Shown piece by piece: positions 16,676-26,201 of a stretch of DNA of 64,000 nucleotides (positions are counted from its first letter, which is position 1; each line of letters begins with the position of its first letter). Under the pieces are notes generated by a model. That model saw nothing but the letters and a program-made list of their open reading frames with translations. It was not told the DNA's origin and did not search any database. The stretch covers positions 4,278,001 to 4,342,000 of the forward strand of contig NZ_CP136693.1 of the NCBI RefSeq assembly GCF_032922745.1, in the 5' to 3' direction. The stretch is from Marinobacter salarius (GTDB taxonomy: Bacteria > Pseudomonadota > Gammaproteobacteria > Pseudomonadales > Oleiphilaceae). Made by a program: the position numbers and the translations under genes.

Positions 16676-18418
16676 TCAGTCCGCAGTGATGTACATATCC
16701 TTGCTGTAAACAATGTTACGGGGATTCTTCTCCGGATAGCCCTTCAGGGACGGGCTCACCAGCGCCACCGTGGTGTTGAAGTACACCGGCACCACCGGAA
16801 ACGCCTGCCACAGGATTTCCTCGGCCCTGACATAATAGGGATTGGGATCGTCGCTGGAACGGGCATCCAGCAGCAACTGGTCGTATGTTTCATTGCTCCA
16901 GCCGCCGTCGTTATTACCACTGTCGCTGGTTAGCAGGGTCAGGAAGGTGGAGGCTTCGTTGTAATCCCCCTTCCAGCCAAACCGGGCGATACCATAGTTG
17001 CCAGCCTGCTTCTCGGAGAGGAAGGTTTTCCACTCCAGATTGCTGATGGTGACCTTTGCCCCCAACTTCTCTTTCCACATCTGGCTGACCACGATGGCCA
17101 GCGCCTTATGGCTTTCGTCTGTGTTGTAGAGCAGTTCGAATTCCAGTGGGTTGTCTTCATTGTAGCCGGCTTCCTCAAGGGCTTCGCGCGCCTCTTCGTC
17201 GCGGCGGGTCTGGGACCAGGTAGCGTACTCCGGCTGCCGGAAGTCGAAACCGCTGACGTAGGGCGGTGTCAGTGTGAATGCCGGCATCTGGTTGCCCCGG
17301 GTGATGTAGCTGACGATGATATTGCGGTCAATGGCGTAGGTCAGCGCCCGACGTACTCTTACGTCGTCAAAGGGCGGCCTGTTGACGTTGAAGGCATACA
17401 TGTACGTGGCCATGCTGGGTACCATCACCAACTCTTTGGGCCGCTCTTTTTTCAACCGGGCCATCTGGGACACCGGCACCGTGGAGGTCATGTGCAGCTC
17501 GCCACTGGCGTAGCGCTGAAGCTCGGCGGACGAAGATTCGATCGGCAGGTAAACCACCCGGTCGATGATGGTGCTGTCATCCCCCCAGTAGCGGGGATTG
17601 CGAGCCGCCACCAGCTTCTCGCCGATATGCCAGGCGTTCAACGTATAGGCTCCGTTGGAAACCATCTTGCCAGGCCTGGTCCAGTCCTCGCCGTGGGCCT
17701 CGATGGCCTGGCGGGGGGCAGGAAACATCGTGTAGTGGACGGTCATATCCGGCAGGTAGGTGATCGGCTCGTCCAGGGTCACCTCGAAGGTGAAGTCGTC
17801 GACAGCGCGCACACCCAGCGTATCCGGTGCCTTTTCCCCTGCGATGATCTCGCCGGCATTGGCCACCCCGGCAGACTCGATGTAATACGCATAGTTTGAG
17901 CCTACCTCCGGGTCGACCGCCCGGCGCCACCCATACACGAAATCCTGGGCGGTAACGCGACTGCCATCGCTCCAGCGGCCGTCTTCACGGAGCTGGAATG
18001 TCCAGGTCAGGTTATTGTTCGATGAGGCCCAGGACGTCGCCATCGCCGGTTCGGTATCCCCTCTGGGGCCGCTGCGGGTCAACCCTTCGAACAGGTCAAC
18101 CACGATGGCGCCACCCACGCTGTCCTGGACCAGCTGGGGGTCCAGGGAAGCAGGTTCACTGGCATTGCCACGAACAAGCACCTGCCTTTCGGCCAGTCTC
18201 TCACCGGTTTCCGGATGTTCCAGCAGACGGCTTTTCGGAGCGTTTACATCAGCGCCGGCTGGGGCCCGCCCACCATCATCTTCCAGATAATCATCACTGC
18301 AAGCGATCAGAAACAGGGAAAGCAGGACGGCCAAAGCAGCCCTCGTCTTCGAGCCAAGGAGGGGCGTTGTTGTCTGGCGGATGATGCCTGTTGTTATTTG
18401 CAGGTTTGTGGCTGTCAT
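16676..18418 (-). CDS. oppA: Peptide-binding lipoprotein OppA-like
   Basis: 580 residues, family 5 extracellular solute-binding protein. The N-terminus is unusually long before the hydrophobic stretch: about 25 polar residues, then LAVLLSLFLIAC with Cys 40 as a likely lipidation site. No later in-frame start exists before that stretch, so this start is the only one that keeps the signal. The mature protein has the OppA features RGNASEPASLDPQLVQD, the DFVYGWRRAVDP segment and NVNRPPFDDVRVRRALTYAIDR. It captures oligopeptides for the OppBCDF complex. First gene of the operon, divergent from metY with 145 nt between them. Confidence 0.94.
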   Translation of the reverse strand: MTATNLQITTGIIRQTTTPLLGSKTRAALAVLLSLFLIACSDDYLEDDGGRAPAGADVNAPKSRLLEHPETGERLAERQVLVRGNASEPASLDPQLVQDSVGGAIVVDLFEGLTRSGPRGDTEPAMATSWASSNNNLTWTFQLREDGRWSDGSRVTAQDFVYGWRRAVDPEVGSNYAYYIESAGVANAGEIIAGEKAPDTLGVRAVDDFTFEVTLDEPITYLPDMTVHYTMFPAPRQAIEAHGEDWTRPGKMVSNGAYTLNAWHIGEKLVAARNPRYWGDDSTIIDRVVYLPIESSSAELQRYASGELHMTSTVPVSQMARLKKERPKELVMVPSMATYMYAFNVNRPPFDDVRVRRALTYAIDRNIIVSYITRGNQMPAFTLTPPYVSGFDFRQPEYATWSQTRRDEEAREALEEAGYNEDNPLEFELLYNTDESHKALAIVVSQMWKEKLGAKVTISNLEWKTFLSEKQAGNYGIARFGWKGDYNEASTFLTLLTSDSGNNDGGWSNETYDQLLLDARSSDDPNPYYVRAEEILWQAFPVVPVYFNTTVALVSPSLKGYPEKNPRNIVYSKDMYITAD

Positions 18419-18563
18419 ATCTGCTCGAACCTAGCGCGGAAACACGGAAGTCACAAGCCGATGAGGGTCAACATGAAACAATGCTCACGTTCCTGTGCCT
18501 GTGGCATACTCAATCGGGATGTTCGACCTCAACAACAACGCTTGATAAAAGGGATGCTCAACC

Positions 18564-19841
18564 ATGAAACCGGAAACTCTCGCCCTTCACGCTGGCTTCA
18601 ACGGCGATCCGACAACCAACGCCGCGACCACGCCCATCTACCAGACCACCTCCTACACGTTCGACGACACCCAACACGGTGCGGACCTGTTTGACCTGAA
18701 GGTACAGGGCAACATCTACACGCGCATCATGAACCCCACCAACGCCGTACTGGAGGAACGTATGGCGCAGCTTGAAGGTGGTGTGGGTGCGCTCGCAGTA
18801 GCCTCGGGCATGGCGGCCATCCTTTACTCGCTCCAGACCATCTGCAAAGTGGGGAATAACATTGTCAGCACCGGCCAGCTCTATGGCGGCACCTACAATC
18901 TGTTCGCCCACTCGCTGCCGAACCAGGGCATCAACTGCCGCATGGTACGACACGATGATTTTGACGCGGTGGAGAAAGCCATTGATGACAATACCCGCGC
19001 CCTGTTCTGCGAATCCATTGGCAACCCGGCCGGCAACGTGGTGGATATCCAGCGCTGGGCGGACATTGCCCACAAACACGGCATCCCGCTGATCGTCGAC
19101 AACACCGTGGCAACGCCTTTCCTGTGCCGGCCCTTCGAACACGGTGCAGACATCGTGGTGCACTCGCTGACCAAATACATCGGCGGCCACGGCACCACCG
19201 TAGCGGGTGTGGTGGTCGACTCCGGGAAGTTCGACTGGGCCGCCAACAAGGCGAAGTTTCCCATGCTCAACGAGCCGGACCCGTCCTACCACGGCGTGGT
19301 CTATACCGAAGCCCTTGGCGCCGCGGCTTTCATCGGGCGCTGCCGCGTGGTTCCCCTGCGCAATACCGGCGCCGCTCTGGCTCCGTTCAATGCCTTTTTG
19401 ATCATGCAGGGCCTTGAAACACTCGGCCTGCGCATGGAAAGACACTGTGAAAACGCCGAAAAAGTAGCCAATTTCCTGAAAAACCATCCGTCGGTGGAAT
19501 GGGTAAACTATGCCACCCTGGACGACAGCCCCTACAAAGCCACCTGCGACAAAATCTGCGGCGGCCGTGCGTCAGGCATTCTCAGTTTCGGCATCACCGG
19601 CGGGCTTGAGAATGGCGCAAAATTCATCGATGCCCTGCAACTGATCTACCGCCTGGTCAACATTGGTGATGCCAAATCCCTGGCCTGTCACCCCGCCACA
19701 ACGACACACCGGCAGCTCAATCCGGAGGAACTGGCAAGTGCGGGTGTCAGTGAGGATCTGGTGCGCCTGTCCATTGGCATCGAACACGTGGATGACATCA
19801 TTGCCGATATCAGCCAGGCGCTGGACAAAGCAACCGCCTGA
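18564..19841 (+). CDS. metY: O-acetylhomoserine sulfhydrylase (aminocarboxypropyltransferase)
   Basis: 425 residues, PLP enzyme of the Cys/Met metabolism family; converts O-acetyl-homoserine and sulfide to homocysteine, the direct route to methionine. The PLP lysine is Lys 204 in HSLTKYIGGHG. NIYTRIMNPTN and SGMAAILYSLQTI are family motifs, and the length above 420 with the GVVYTEALGAAAFIGR insertion is typical of MetY rather than MetB or MetC. SD-like GGGATG lies upstream. No SAM riboswitch or MetJ-box pattern was recognised in the 145-nt divergent region with oppA. Confidence 0.94.
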   Translation: MKPETLALHAGFNGDPTTNAATTPIYQTTSYTFDDTQHGADLFDLKVQGNIYTRIMNPTNAVLEERMAQLEGGVGALAVASGMAAILYSLQTICKVGNNIVSTGQLYGGTYNLFAHSLPNQGINCRMVRHDDFDAVEKAIDDNTRALFCESIGNPAGNVVDIQRWADIAHKHGIPLIVDNTVATPFLCRPFEHGADIVVHSLTKYIGGHGTTVAGVVVDSGKFDWAANKAKFPMLNEPDPSYHGVVYTEALGAAAFIGRCRVVPLRNTGAALAPFNAFLIMQGLETLGLRMERHCENAEKVANFLKNHPSVEWVNYATLDDSPYKATCDKICGGRASGILSFGITGGLENGAKFIDALQLIYRLVNIGDAKSLACHPATTTHRQLNPEELASAGVSEDLVRLSIGIEHVDDIIADISQALDKATA

Positions 19842-19981
19842 TGTGATTGCCGGGTACGACGAAAGTCGTGCCCGGAACCCCCGTGATTGTCCGTACCTGC
19901 CTTGTATCCTCCGCCGGCGCAGATTACCCTTTAGGGTCAGCCAAGCCTTTTATCCGCCGCCGAGAAGAGAGTCCCCCAGTA

Positions 19982-21028
19982 ATGAGCGACAGTGCCAAAT
20001 CACGCGTCACCAGTGGTTCAAAGTTCCGCAACGAACATGGATTCTCAGCGATCAAGGATGGCATCAAGCGCTCGGGCTCGGGCATCATCGACACCAAAAC
20101 CCAGCGTAAACCGTCCTGGCTGCGTGCACGCATGCCCGGTGGCGAGCGCTATGAAGCGGTGCGCAAGAACGTCAGCGAACACCGGCTGAGCACGGTCTGC
20201 CAGGAATCCCATTGCCCGAACATCGGCGAATGCTGGGCCAACGGTACCGCCACCATTATGGTGATGGGCTCCGTGTGCACCCGCGCCTGCCGCTTCTGCG
20301 CCGTTGATACCGGCAACCCCAAAGGCTGGCTGGACCACGAGGAACCGGAAAATACCGCGAAGTCCGTTGAACTCATGGGCCTGCGCTATATCGTACTAAC
20401 CTCCGTAGACCGGGACGATCTGGACGACGGCGGCGCCGCTCACTACGCAGCCTGCGTGTCCGCCATCAAGCAGCGCACTCCCCATGTCGCAGTGGAAGCC
20501 CTGACACCGGACTTTGACGCCGTCATGGCGCACGTTGAGAAGGTCGTGGACTCCGGCCTGGACGTTTTCGCACAGAACGTGGAAACCGTGAAGCGCCTGA
20601 CCACCCGCGTGCGGGACCCCCGCGCCGGCTACGAGAAAACCCTCAGCGTACTGGCGCACGCCAAGCAATACCGTCCGGACGTGCTCACCAAGACCAGCCT
20701 GATGCTGGGCCTCGGTGAAACCGAAGAGGAAATCCTCGAAACCATGGACGACCTGCGGGCTATCGGCGTCGACATACTGACCCTGGGCCAGTATCTGCGC
20801 CCCACTCAGAACCACCTGCCGGTAGAACAGTACGTAACCCCGGACGACTTCAATCGCTACCGCGAGATTGGCCTGGAAAAAGGTTTCATGGAAGTGCCGT
20901 CAGGCCCCATGGTGCGCTCCAGCTACCGTGCCGATCGTGTGTTCGAAAAGAATAACCTGGGCCTTGCGGTGCCAGACGTACCTGCTTCCTCCAACGCACA
21001 GCAGATTCCGGTCAAAGCGGTAGACTGA
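19982..21028 (+). CDS. lipA: Lipoyl synthase
   Basis: 348 residues from the ATG at 19982 (GAGAAGAGAG upstream); the open frame reaches back to 19847 but that part has no family similarity. Radical SAM enzyme inserting two sulfurs into octanoyl groups. The auxiliary cluster cysteines are 73, 78 and 84 (CQESHCPNIGEC), the SAM cluster is C99-x3-C103-x2-C106 (CTRACRFC), and the C-terminal RSSYRAD serine ligand is present. It stands 140 nt after metY and about 30 kb from lipB; in many gammaproteobacteria lipA and lipB are adjacent. Confidence 0.97.
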   Translation: MSDSAKSRVTSGSKFRNEHGFSAIKDGIKRSGSGIIDTKTQRKPSWLRARMPGGERYEAVRKNVSEHRLSTVCQESHCPNIGECWANGTATIMVMGSVCTRACRFCAVDTGNPKGWLDHEEPENTAKSVELMGLRYIVLTSVDRDDLDDGGAAHYAACVSAIKQRTPHVAVEALTPDFDAVMAHVEKVVDSGLDVFAQNVETVKRLTTRVRDPRAGYEKTLSVLAHAKQYRPDVLTKTSLMLGLGETEEEILETMDDLRAIGVDILTLGQYLRPTQNHLPVEQYVTPDDFNRYREIGLEKGFMEVPSGPMVRSSYRADRVFEKNNLGLAVPDVPASSNAQQIPVKAVD

Positions 21029-21132
21029 ACCACTGATCAATTCCCTGGAATAGGCCTCAAACAGGGGCACCGTCGACGGACAGTTTGTGGCACACTCTGC
21101 ACTCGCTTTCACTGTGTAGGGTAATTCTTACG

Positions 21133-23619
21133 ATGTCCTGGCTTCGATCTTTCTATGACCGGCTGATTTTCCCCCGTCCTGTTCTGGTACTTCTGCTGTT
21201 TGGCGCCCTGCTGTTGATCGCCAGCCTGCGGCTGGACCAGTTCCGGCTGGATGCGTCCGCCGAGTCCCTGGTTCTTGAGGATGATCGCTCTCTGGAGCAA
21301 TACCGGGAAGTGAATCGCCGCTTCACCACCTCCGACGATTTTCTCGTTGTTACCTATACGCCCGACCAGGAATTGTTCAGCAACGAGGGTCTGGCTTTAC
21401 TGGCGTCATTGCGAGATGAGCTCGCAGCCCTGGAGAATGTCAGCTCCACCAACAGCATCCTCAACGTCCCCCTGCTCCACAGCCCGGACCTGACCCTGGA
21501 CACCGTCGACTCAGAAATCCAGACCATTGACGAGGACGACGTTACTCCGGACACCGCCAAAAAAGCGCTGCTCAACAATCCGCTCTACCCCAACCTGCTG
21601 ATCAGTGAAGACGCGCGCACCACTGCGATACAGGTGAATCTGCCCACTCCCGAGCGCTATTTTGAACTGCTCCGGGAGCGCAACGAGCTGCGGGATAAAG
21701 TGCAGAGCGGCCAAGCCTCGGCAGAAGAACAGCAAAGACTGGAAACCGTCAGCCAGGCATTCATCGAGTTCACCGAGGCCCAGGGCGAGGAAAGGGACCG
21801 CACCATCAAACGGGTCAGGGGCATCCTCGACAGCTACCGTGACCGCGCCGAGATCTACCTGGGCGGCGTACCCATGATCGTTGCCGACATGATCCGTTTC
21901 ATCCAGAACGACCTGTCCACCTTCGGTGTTGGTGTGCTGATCTTCCTGCTGTTGACCCTGACAATCATTTTCCGCCAGTGGCGCTGGGTGCTGGTGCCGC
22001 TGTTGTGCTGCAGCTTTACGGTGTGGCTGGTGATCGGCTACCTGAGCTGGGCGCAATGGCCAGTCACGGTGATCTCCTCCAATTTCGTGTCGTTGCTGCT
22101 GATCATGACCCTCTCGCTGACCATCCACCTGATCGTTCGCTATCGGGAGTTCCAGCACGACGACCCTGAAGCCGAATCACGGGATACGCTGCGGCGCACC
22201 CTGCTGGCGATGATCAAACCCTGCTTCTACATGGCCATCACCACCATTGTTGCTTTCGGCTCGCTTACCTTCAGCGGTATCCGCCCGGTGATCGATTTTG
22301 GCTGGATGATGACCATCGGCCTGACCGTGGCCTTCCTCATCACGTTTATCATCTTCCCGGCCCTGCTGGCACTGCTGCCACCGCCGGTGGACGACCGGGT
22401 TCGCTCGGACCGGGTTCCCTTTACCGATTGGTTTGCACGGTTTACCGAGCACTACGGCAAAACCGTTCTGGTCGGCTCCGCCATCCTCGCGGTGCTCTGC
22501 GTCATCGGCCTGAACCGCCTGACGGTGGAAAACAGCTTCATCGACTACTTCAAGTCCAGCACCGAAATCCACCAGGGCATGATCACCATCGACAATCGCC
22601 TGGGGGGAACCACCCCACTGGATGTGGTGATCACGGACGATAAGCCTCCTGAAAGCGAAGCCGGCGGCGATCCCTTTGCCAGTGACTGCGATCCGTTTGT
22701 GGAGGACTGCGAGGGTGCCGAGGAATACCGGGATACCTGGTTCACCTATCAGAAGATGGACCGCCTGGGTAAGGTTCACGACTACCTGGACAGCCTGCCA
22801 GAGACCGGCAAGGTCATGTCCATCGACACCACCCTGGACATCCTTGCCCAGGTTAACGGTGGCGAGCCCCTGAATGCCCTGGAACTGGCGTTCGTGCCCT
22901 CGGCGGTGCCGGACGGTCTGAAGGACATTCTTCTGACCCCCTACATCAGCGAAGAACACGACCAGGCCCGCTTCAGCATCCGCATTCTGGAAACCTCCCC
23001 CGACCTGCGCCGGCAGGCGTTGCTGGACCGCATCCGCACTCACCTCACTGAAGAAATGGGCTTTGAGGACGATCAGGTGAAGCTCACGGGCATGACGGTG
23101 ATGTACAACAACATGCTGCAAAGCCTGTTCGATTCCCAGATCAAGACCATCGGCATTGTGTTCCTAGCCATCATGGTGATGTTCCTGATCCTGTTCCGGT
23201 CGATAAAGCTGGCGCTGATCGGCATGGCCCCGAACCTGATCGCGGCGGGTTCGGTGCTGGGTCTGATGGGCTGGCTGGGCATTCCGCTGGATATGATGAC
23301 GATCACGGTGGCGGCCATCACGGTGGGGATCGCAGTGGACGATACCATTCACTACATCCACCGTTTCAAGACGGAATTTGAGAAAGACGGCGACTACCTC
23401 GCCACCATGCACCGCTGCCACCGCAGCATCGGGCAGGCGATGTTCTTTACCTCGCTGACGATTATTACCGGGTTTTCGATCCTGGTGCTGTCGAATTTCA
23501 TCCCGACCATCTACTTCGGGTTGTTTACGGGCTTTGCCATGTTTATGGCTCTGGTGGGGGCGCTTACGTTGTTGCCTCGGCTTATTGTGCTGGTTAAGCC
23601 GTTCGGGGCTGAATTGTGA
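21133..23619 (+). CDS. RND-superfamily exporter of the MMPL/HAE3 type
   Basis: 828 residues from the ATG at 21133. Two repeats, each a membrane helix, a large periplasmic domain, then five helices: first helix VLVLLLFGALLLIASL, then a domain to about residue 255, helices to about 430; the second repeat begins near residue 443. The second repeat ends with the conserved TVGIAVDDTIHYIHRFKTEF, which carries the paired Asp of MMPL/RND proton relay. Cargo is unknown; HAE3 members transport lipids or hydrophobic compounds. No membrane-fusion protein or outer-membrane partner is encoded next to it. Residues 513-526 contain an unusual repeat DPFASDC-DPFVEDC in the second periplasmic domain. Confidence 0.9.
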   Translation: MSWLRSFYDRLIFPRPVLVLLLFGALLLIASLRLDQFRLDASAESLVLEDDRSLEQYREVNRRFTTSDDFLVVTYTPDQELFSNEGLALLASLRDELAALENVSSTNSILNVPLLHSPDLTLDTVDSEIQTIDEDDVTPDTAKKALLNNPLYPNLLISEDARTTAIQVNLPTPERYFELLRERNELRDKVQSGQASAEEQQRLETVSQAFIEFTEAQGEERDRTIKRVRGILDSYRDRAEIYLGGVPMIVADMIRFIQNDLSTFGVGVLIFLLLTLTIIFRQWRWVLVPLLCCSFTVWLVIGYLSWAQWPVTVISSNFVSLLLIMTLSLTIHLIVRYREFQHDDPEAESRDTLRRTLLAMIKPCFYMAITTIVAFGSLTFSGIRPVIDFGWMMTIGLTVAFLITFIIFPALLALLPPPVDDRVRSDRVPFTDWFARFTEHYGKTVLVGSAILAVLCVIGLNRLTVENSFIDYFKSSTEIHQGMITIDNRLGGTTPLDVVITDDKPPESEAGGDPFASDCDPFVEDCEGAEEYRDTWFTYQKMDRLGKVHDYLDSLPETGKVMSIDTTLDILAQVNGGEPLNALELAFVPSAVPDGLKDILLTPYISEEHDQARFSIRILETSPDLRRQALLDRIRTHLTEEMGFEDDQVKLTGMTVMYNNMLQSLFDSQIKTIGIVFLAIMVMFLILFRSIKLALIGMAPNLIAAGSVLGLMGWLGIPLDMMTITVAAITVGIAVDDTIHYIHRFKTEFEKDGDYLATMHRCHRSIGQAMFFTSLTIITGFSILVLSNFIPTIYFGLFTGFAMFMALVGALTLLPRLIVLVKPFGAEL

Positions 23620-23714
23620 GCAACACTCTCCTAGCCTTCACAATTTGGTGATTGTCGCACCGATGTAGGCCCTTCCCGCCGCGACCTGACTCCCAACCAG
23701 CAGGCTACAGTCAC

Positions 23715-23753
23715 AAAAAAACCGCCCAAGCCAGAGGCAAAGGCGGTTTTTTT
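23715..23753. terminator. Bidirectional terminator between the MMPL exporter and the Spy-like gene
   Basis: AAAAAAACCGCC (23715-23726) pairs with GGCGGTTTTTTT (23742-23753). The A run on one side and T run on the other suit termination from both directions, serving the two convergent genes. Confidence 0.85.
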
Positions 23754-23786
23754 CGGGCTCCGGGGAATAACCCGGAAAACAGATGT

Positions 23787-24227
23787 TTACTGCATACCCT
23801 GCTGCATCTGACGCTGCTGTTGCATCTGCTGCTGCATTTGCTGCATGCGCTTGTTCAACTCGTCACGCTGCTCCTGGGTGAACACCGCATCAACCTTCGC
23901 CTGCATCAGGGTAGACATGGCCGTCATCTCACCAGTTACATCACCCAGCTTCTCGGCGTTGTCACGAATCGCGTCTTCGTCGTAATCCGGCTTGATCTGA
24001 GCCTGGATCTGCTGCTGCAGTTGCTGGGCTTCGCCCTGAAGCTCCTGAATCTCAGCCTGCATCTCTTCAATGATGCCGCGAATTTCTTTCTGCTGGTCTT
24101 CACTCAAGCCAACCATCTGAGCCAGCTGATCAACCTGGTCCGGCTGCCCGCCAGATTGCTGCGCCATCGCCGGAGAAGACAGCCCGATAGCAATCAGGGC
24201 AATTCCGAACAGTTTCACGAGCTTCAT
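23787..24227 (-). CDS. Spy/CpxP-like small periplasmic protein, Gln/Met-rich
   Basis: 146 residues from the ATG at 24227 (GGAG 6 nt upstream; an earlier ATG at 24239 would add MEIS). A signal peptide ends in SSPAMA, probably cleaved before QQSGG. The mature chain is helical with two LTxxQ-like motifs, VGLSEDQQKEIR and AVFTQEQRDELN, as in the CpxP/Spy family of envelope chaperones and stress sensors. The last 20 residues are nearly all Gln and Met in a QQM repeat. A chaperone or metal/envelope stress role is inferred from family pattern only; no Cpx-type genes are adjacent. Confidence 0.72.
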   Translation of the reverse strand: MKLVKLFGIALIAIGLSSPAMAQQSGGQPDQVDQLAQMVGLSEDQQKEIRGIIEEMQAEIQELQGEAQQLQQQIQAQIKPDYDEDAIRDNAEKLGDVTGEMTAMSTLMQAKVDAVFTQEQRDELNKRMQQMQQQMQQQRQMQQGMQ

Positions 24228-24447
24228 AGAAATCTCCACTAATCGATTATTTAAGTCGCTTTGGGTTTTCGAGCCCTACACCCTAAATCAAAACAACCGG
24301 GTATTTCACCCCGAACCCCCTTCTTTTTGTACATACTTCACACCCTCACATGCCTCAGCTCCCACCATGGGCGGGTTGAGAGAAATGTGAAAATTTAGTC
24401 ATTCCCGTCCATAATGGCGCCGTTCAGCCACTTCAGGAGTATCAACC

Positions 24448-25335
24448 ATGGCCATTAACTGGTTTCCAGGGCACATGCACAAGGCCCGCAAGGAAATCAA
24501 AAAGGTAATGCCCCAGATGGATCTCATTATCGAGGTCGTGGACGCGCGCCTGCCGTTCAGCAGTGAAAATCCGCTGGTCCCTGCCCTGCGCGGCGATACG
24601 CCCGTCATCAAGGTGCTTAACAAGCGAGATTTGGCTGACCCGGCCATTACCGAACAATGGCTCGGCTGGTTGGAAAAGGAACGTGGCGTTCGGGCCATCA
24701 CCATGACCCACAACCAGCGCGCGGAAGCCCTCGACATCCTGCGACTGGCCGGTGAAATGACGCCGGATCATGATCGCCAGAAACGGGCGTTGCGGGTGAT
24801 GATCCTGGGCATCCCCAATGTCGGGAAGTCCACGCTGATCAATACTATGGCGGGCCGGCCGGCGGCCAAGACCGGAAATGAGCCCGCAGTGACCCGGGCG
24901 CAGCAGGCCATCAAACTGCCAGACAACGTTCTGCTCTATGACACACCGGGGTTTCTCTGGCCCAAGCTGTCTCCGGAAGCCTGCGGATACCGCCTGGCTA
25001 TTAGTGGCGCCATTCGCAGTGCGGTGATTGAGTTTGAGGACGTGGCGTTATTCGAGGCGGATTACCTGCTGGACGCGTATCCCGAACTGGCAATGGCGCG
25101 CTACGGGTTTGAAGAAAGGCCCCGGGACGGCCTGGCACTGATGGACGGCATCGCGGAAAAACGACGGTTCCTGGGGAGAGGCGGGGTTCCGGACCTGCAC
25201 AAGGTGTCGGAAATACTGCTCAACGAATTCCGCTCCGGGAAGCTCGGGCGAATTTCGCTGGAGACGCCCGCCATGGTCGAGCAGGAAGCCCGGGAAGAGG
25301 CTGAACGTCAACGCGAGAAATCCGACAAAGCCTGA
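24448..25335 (+). CDS. ylqF: Ribosome biogenesis GTPase YlqF/RbgA
   Basis: 295 residues. Circularly permuted GTPase: the G4 motif NKRD (58-61) comes before G1 GIPNVGKS (121-128) and G3 DTPG (165-168), the order diagnostic of the YlqF/RbgA class. The family N-terminus INWFPGHMHKARKEI is present. RbgA assists late assembly of the 50S subunit. Start supported by CAGGAG upstream. The 3' end overlaps the convergent AraC-family gene by 28 nt. Confidence 0.95.
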   Translation: MAINWFPGHMHKARKEIKKVMPQMDLIIEVVDARLPFSSENPLVPALRGDTPVIKVLNKRDLADPAITEQWLGWLEKERGVRAITMTHNQRAEALDILRLAGEMTPDHDRQKRALRVMILGIPNVGKSTLINTMAGRPAAKTGNEPAVTRAQQAIKLPDNVLLYDTPGFLWPKLSPEACGYRLAISGAIRSAVIEFEDVALFEADYLLDAYPELAMARYGFEERPRDGLALMDGIAEKRRFLGRGGVPDLHKVSEILLNEFRSGKLGRISLETPAMVEQEAREEAERQREKSDKA

Positions 25336-26201
25336 TCATCGATACCACAACGGCATACGTTGAACCATCCCGCCGCCACATAGGCGGACGGCAGTGCGTC
25401 GAACATATCACGTGCCGTGCGAACCAGATGGGGCTGATCGTAGAATCCGGCCTCCGTCGCCAACCGGGAGACGGATATACCCGGCTCCCAGAACGCCAAT
25501 GCCCGGTTGATCTTCAGGTGCAGGAGAAAACGTCGCAGCGGCACGCCCGTTTCCTGGCGAAACAGATGCGTCAGCCGTGACGAAGACAGCCCGACACTTT
25601 GAGCCAGAGAGTTCAGTTCCAGGCGTTCCGGCAGTTCTGCCCTCAGCTTCCTGCAAATGCCCGCTATACGGTCGTCCAGCGCAACGGGCGCGTGCCCGCT
25701 CTGAGAGATCACTCTTGCCAGCGCGCAGGCCATGGCCTCGCAGTCTGTCTCCCCGGGATCAGGCAGACCCACACCGGTCAACGAAAGATCCGTGGAGGCC
25801 ATGCCTGCCGTAACGGATTTCAGGGACCGCCAGCAAACGCTGTCGGGGTCGAGCTGGACGCTCCAGATTCTGGCCTCCCCAGGCTCCAGTGCCTGGGGAA
25901 CGTCAGGGGCTACGATGGCGGCGCGGGTTTCCCGCCATTCACCGTCCACAGCCAGCCGAAAGGGACGGTCGAGCCCGACCAGCAAGGAAGCGCTTATGTG
26001 GCGGTGGGAGCGGTTGGGCATCAACTGTCCGAGTACCTGCCAGTGATCCTGCCACAAGAACAAGGTGCCCTTGTGGCCCTGACCGCTGGTTGGCGTTTTG
26101 AAGGGCGGTGCCTGCATGGTGTCACTCAACTCTGCATTTCCCTGCAAGCATACCTCAAGCAGCCTTGGTTCAGTGACTCTGAGGCTGGCGCCCACCGTCA
26201 T
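25308..26201 (-). CDS. AraC-family transcriptional regulator
   Basis: About 297 residues from the ATG at 26201 (AGGGTGG just upstream); ATG at 26216 and an ATG at 26252 are in-frame alternatives, all inside the end of the preceding gene. The C-terminal third has the double helix-turn-helix of AraC proteins: LELNSLAQSVGLSSSRLTHLF, then GVPLRRFLLHLKINRAL and the second helix pair ISVSRLATEAGFYDQPHLVR. The N-terminal part (about 190 residues) is a cupin-like sensing region of unknown ligand with the phrase SHRHISASLLVGL. Target genes cannot be named; the adjacent Mpo1-like gene is cotranscribed upstream. Confidence 0.88.
   Translation of the reverse strand: MTVGASLRVTEPRLLEVCLQGNAELSDTMQAPPFKTPTSGQGHKGTLFLWQDHWQVLGQLMPNRSHRHISASLLVGLDRPFRLAVDGEWRETRAAIVAPDVPQALEPGEARIWSVQLDPDSVCWRSLKSVTAGMASTDLSLTGVGLPDPGETDCEAMACALARVISQSGHAPVALDDRIAGICRKLRAELPERLELNSLAQSVGLSSSRLTHLFRQETGVPLRRFLLHLKINRALAFWEPGISVSRLATEAGFYDQPHLVRTARDMFDALPSAYVAAGWFNVCRCGIDDQALSDFSR

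Noticed and set aside
22177..23121. Long antisense frame in the MMPL exporter gene (314 codons)
   Set aside because: Shadow of the exporter coding strand, no independent ribosome-binding site or motif.
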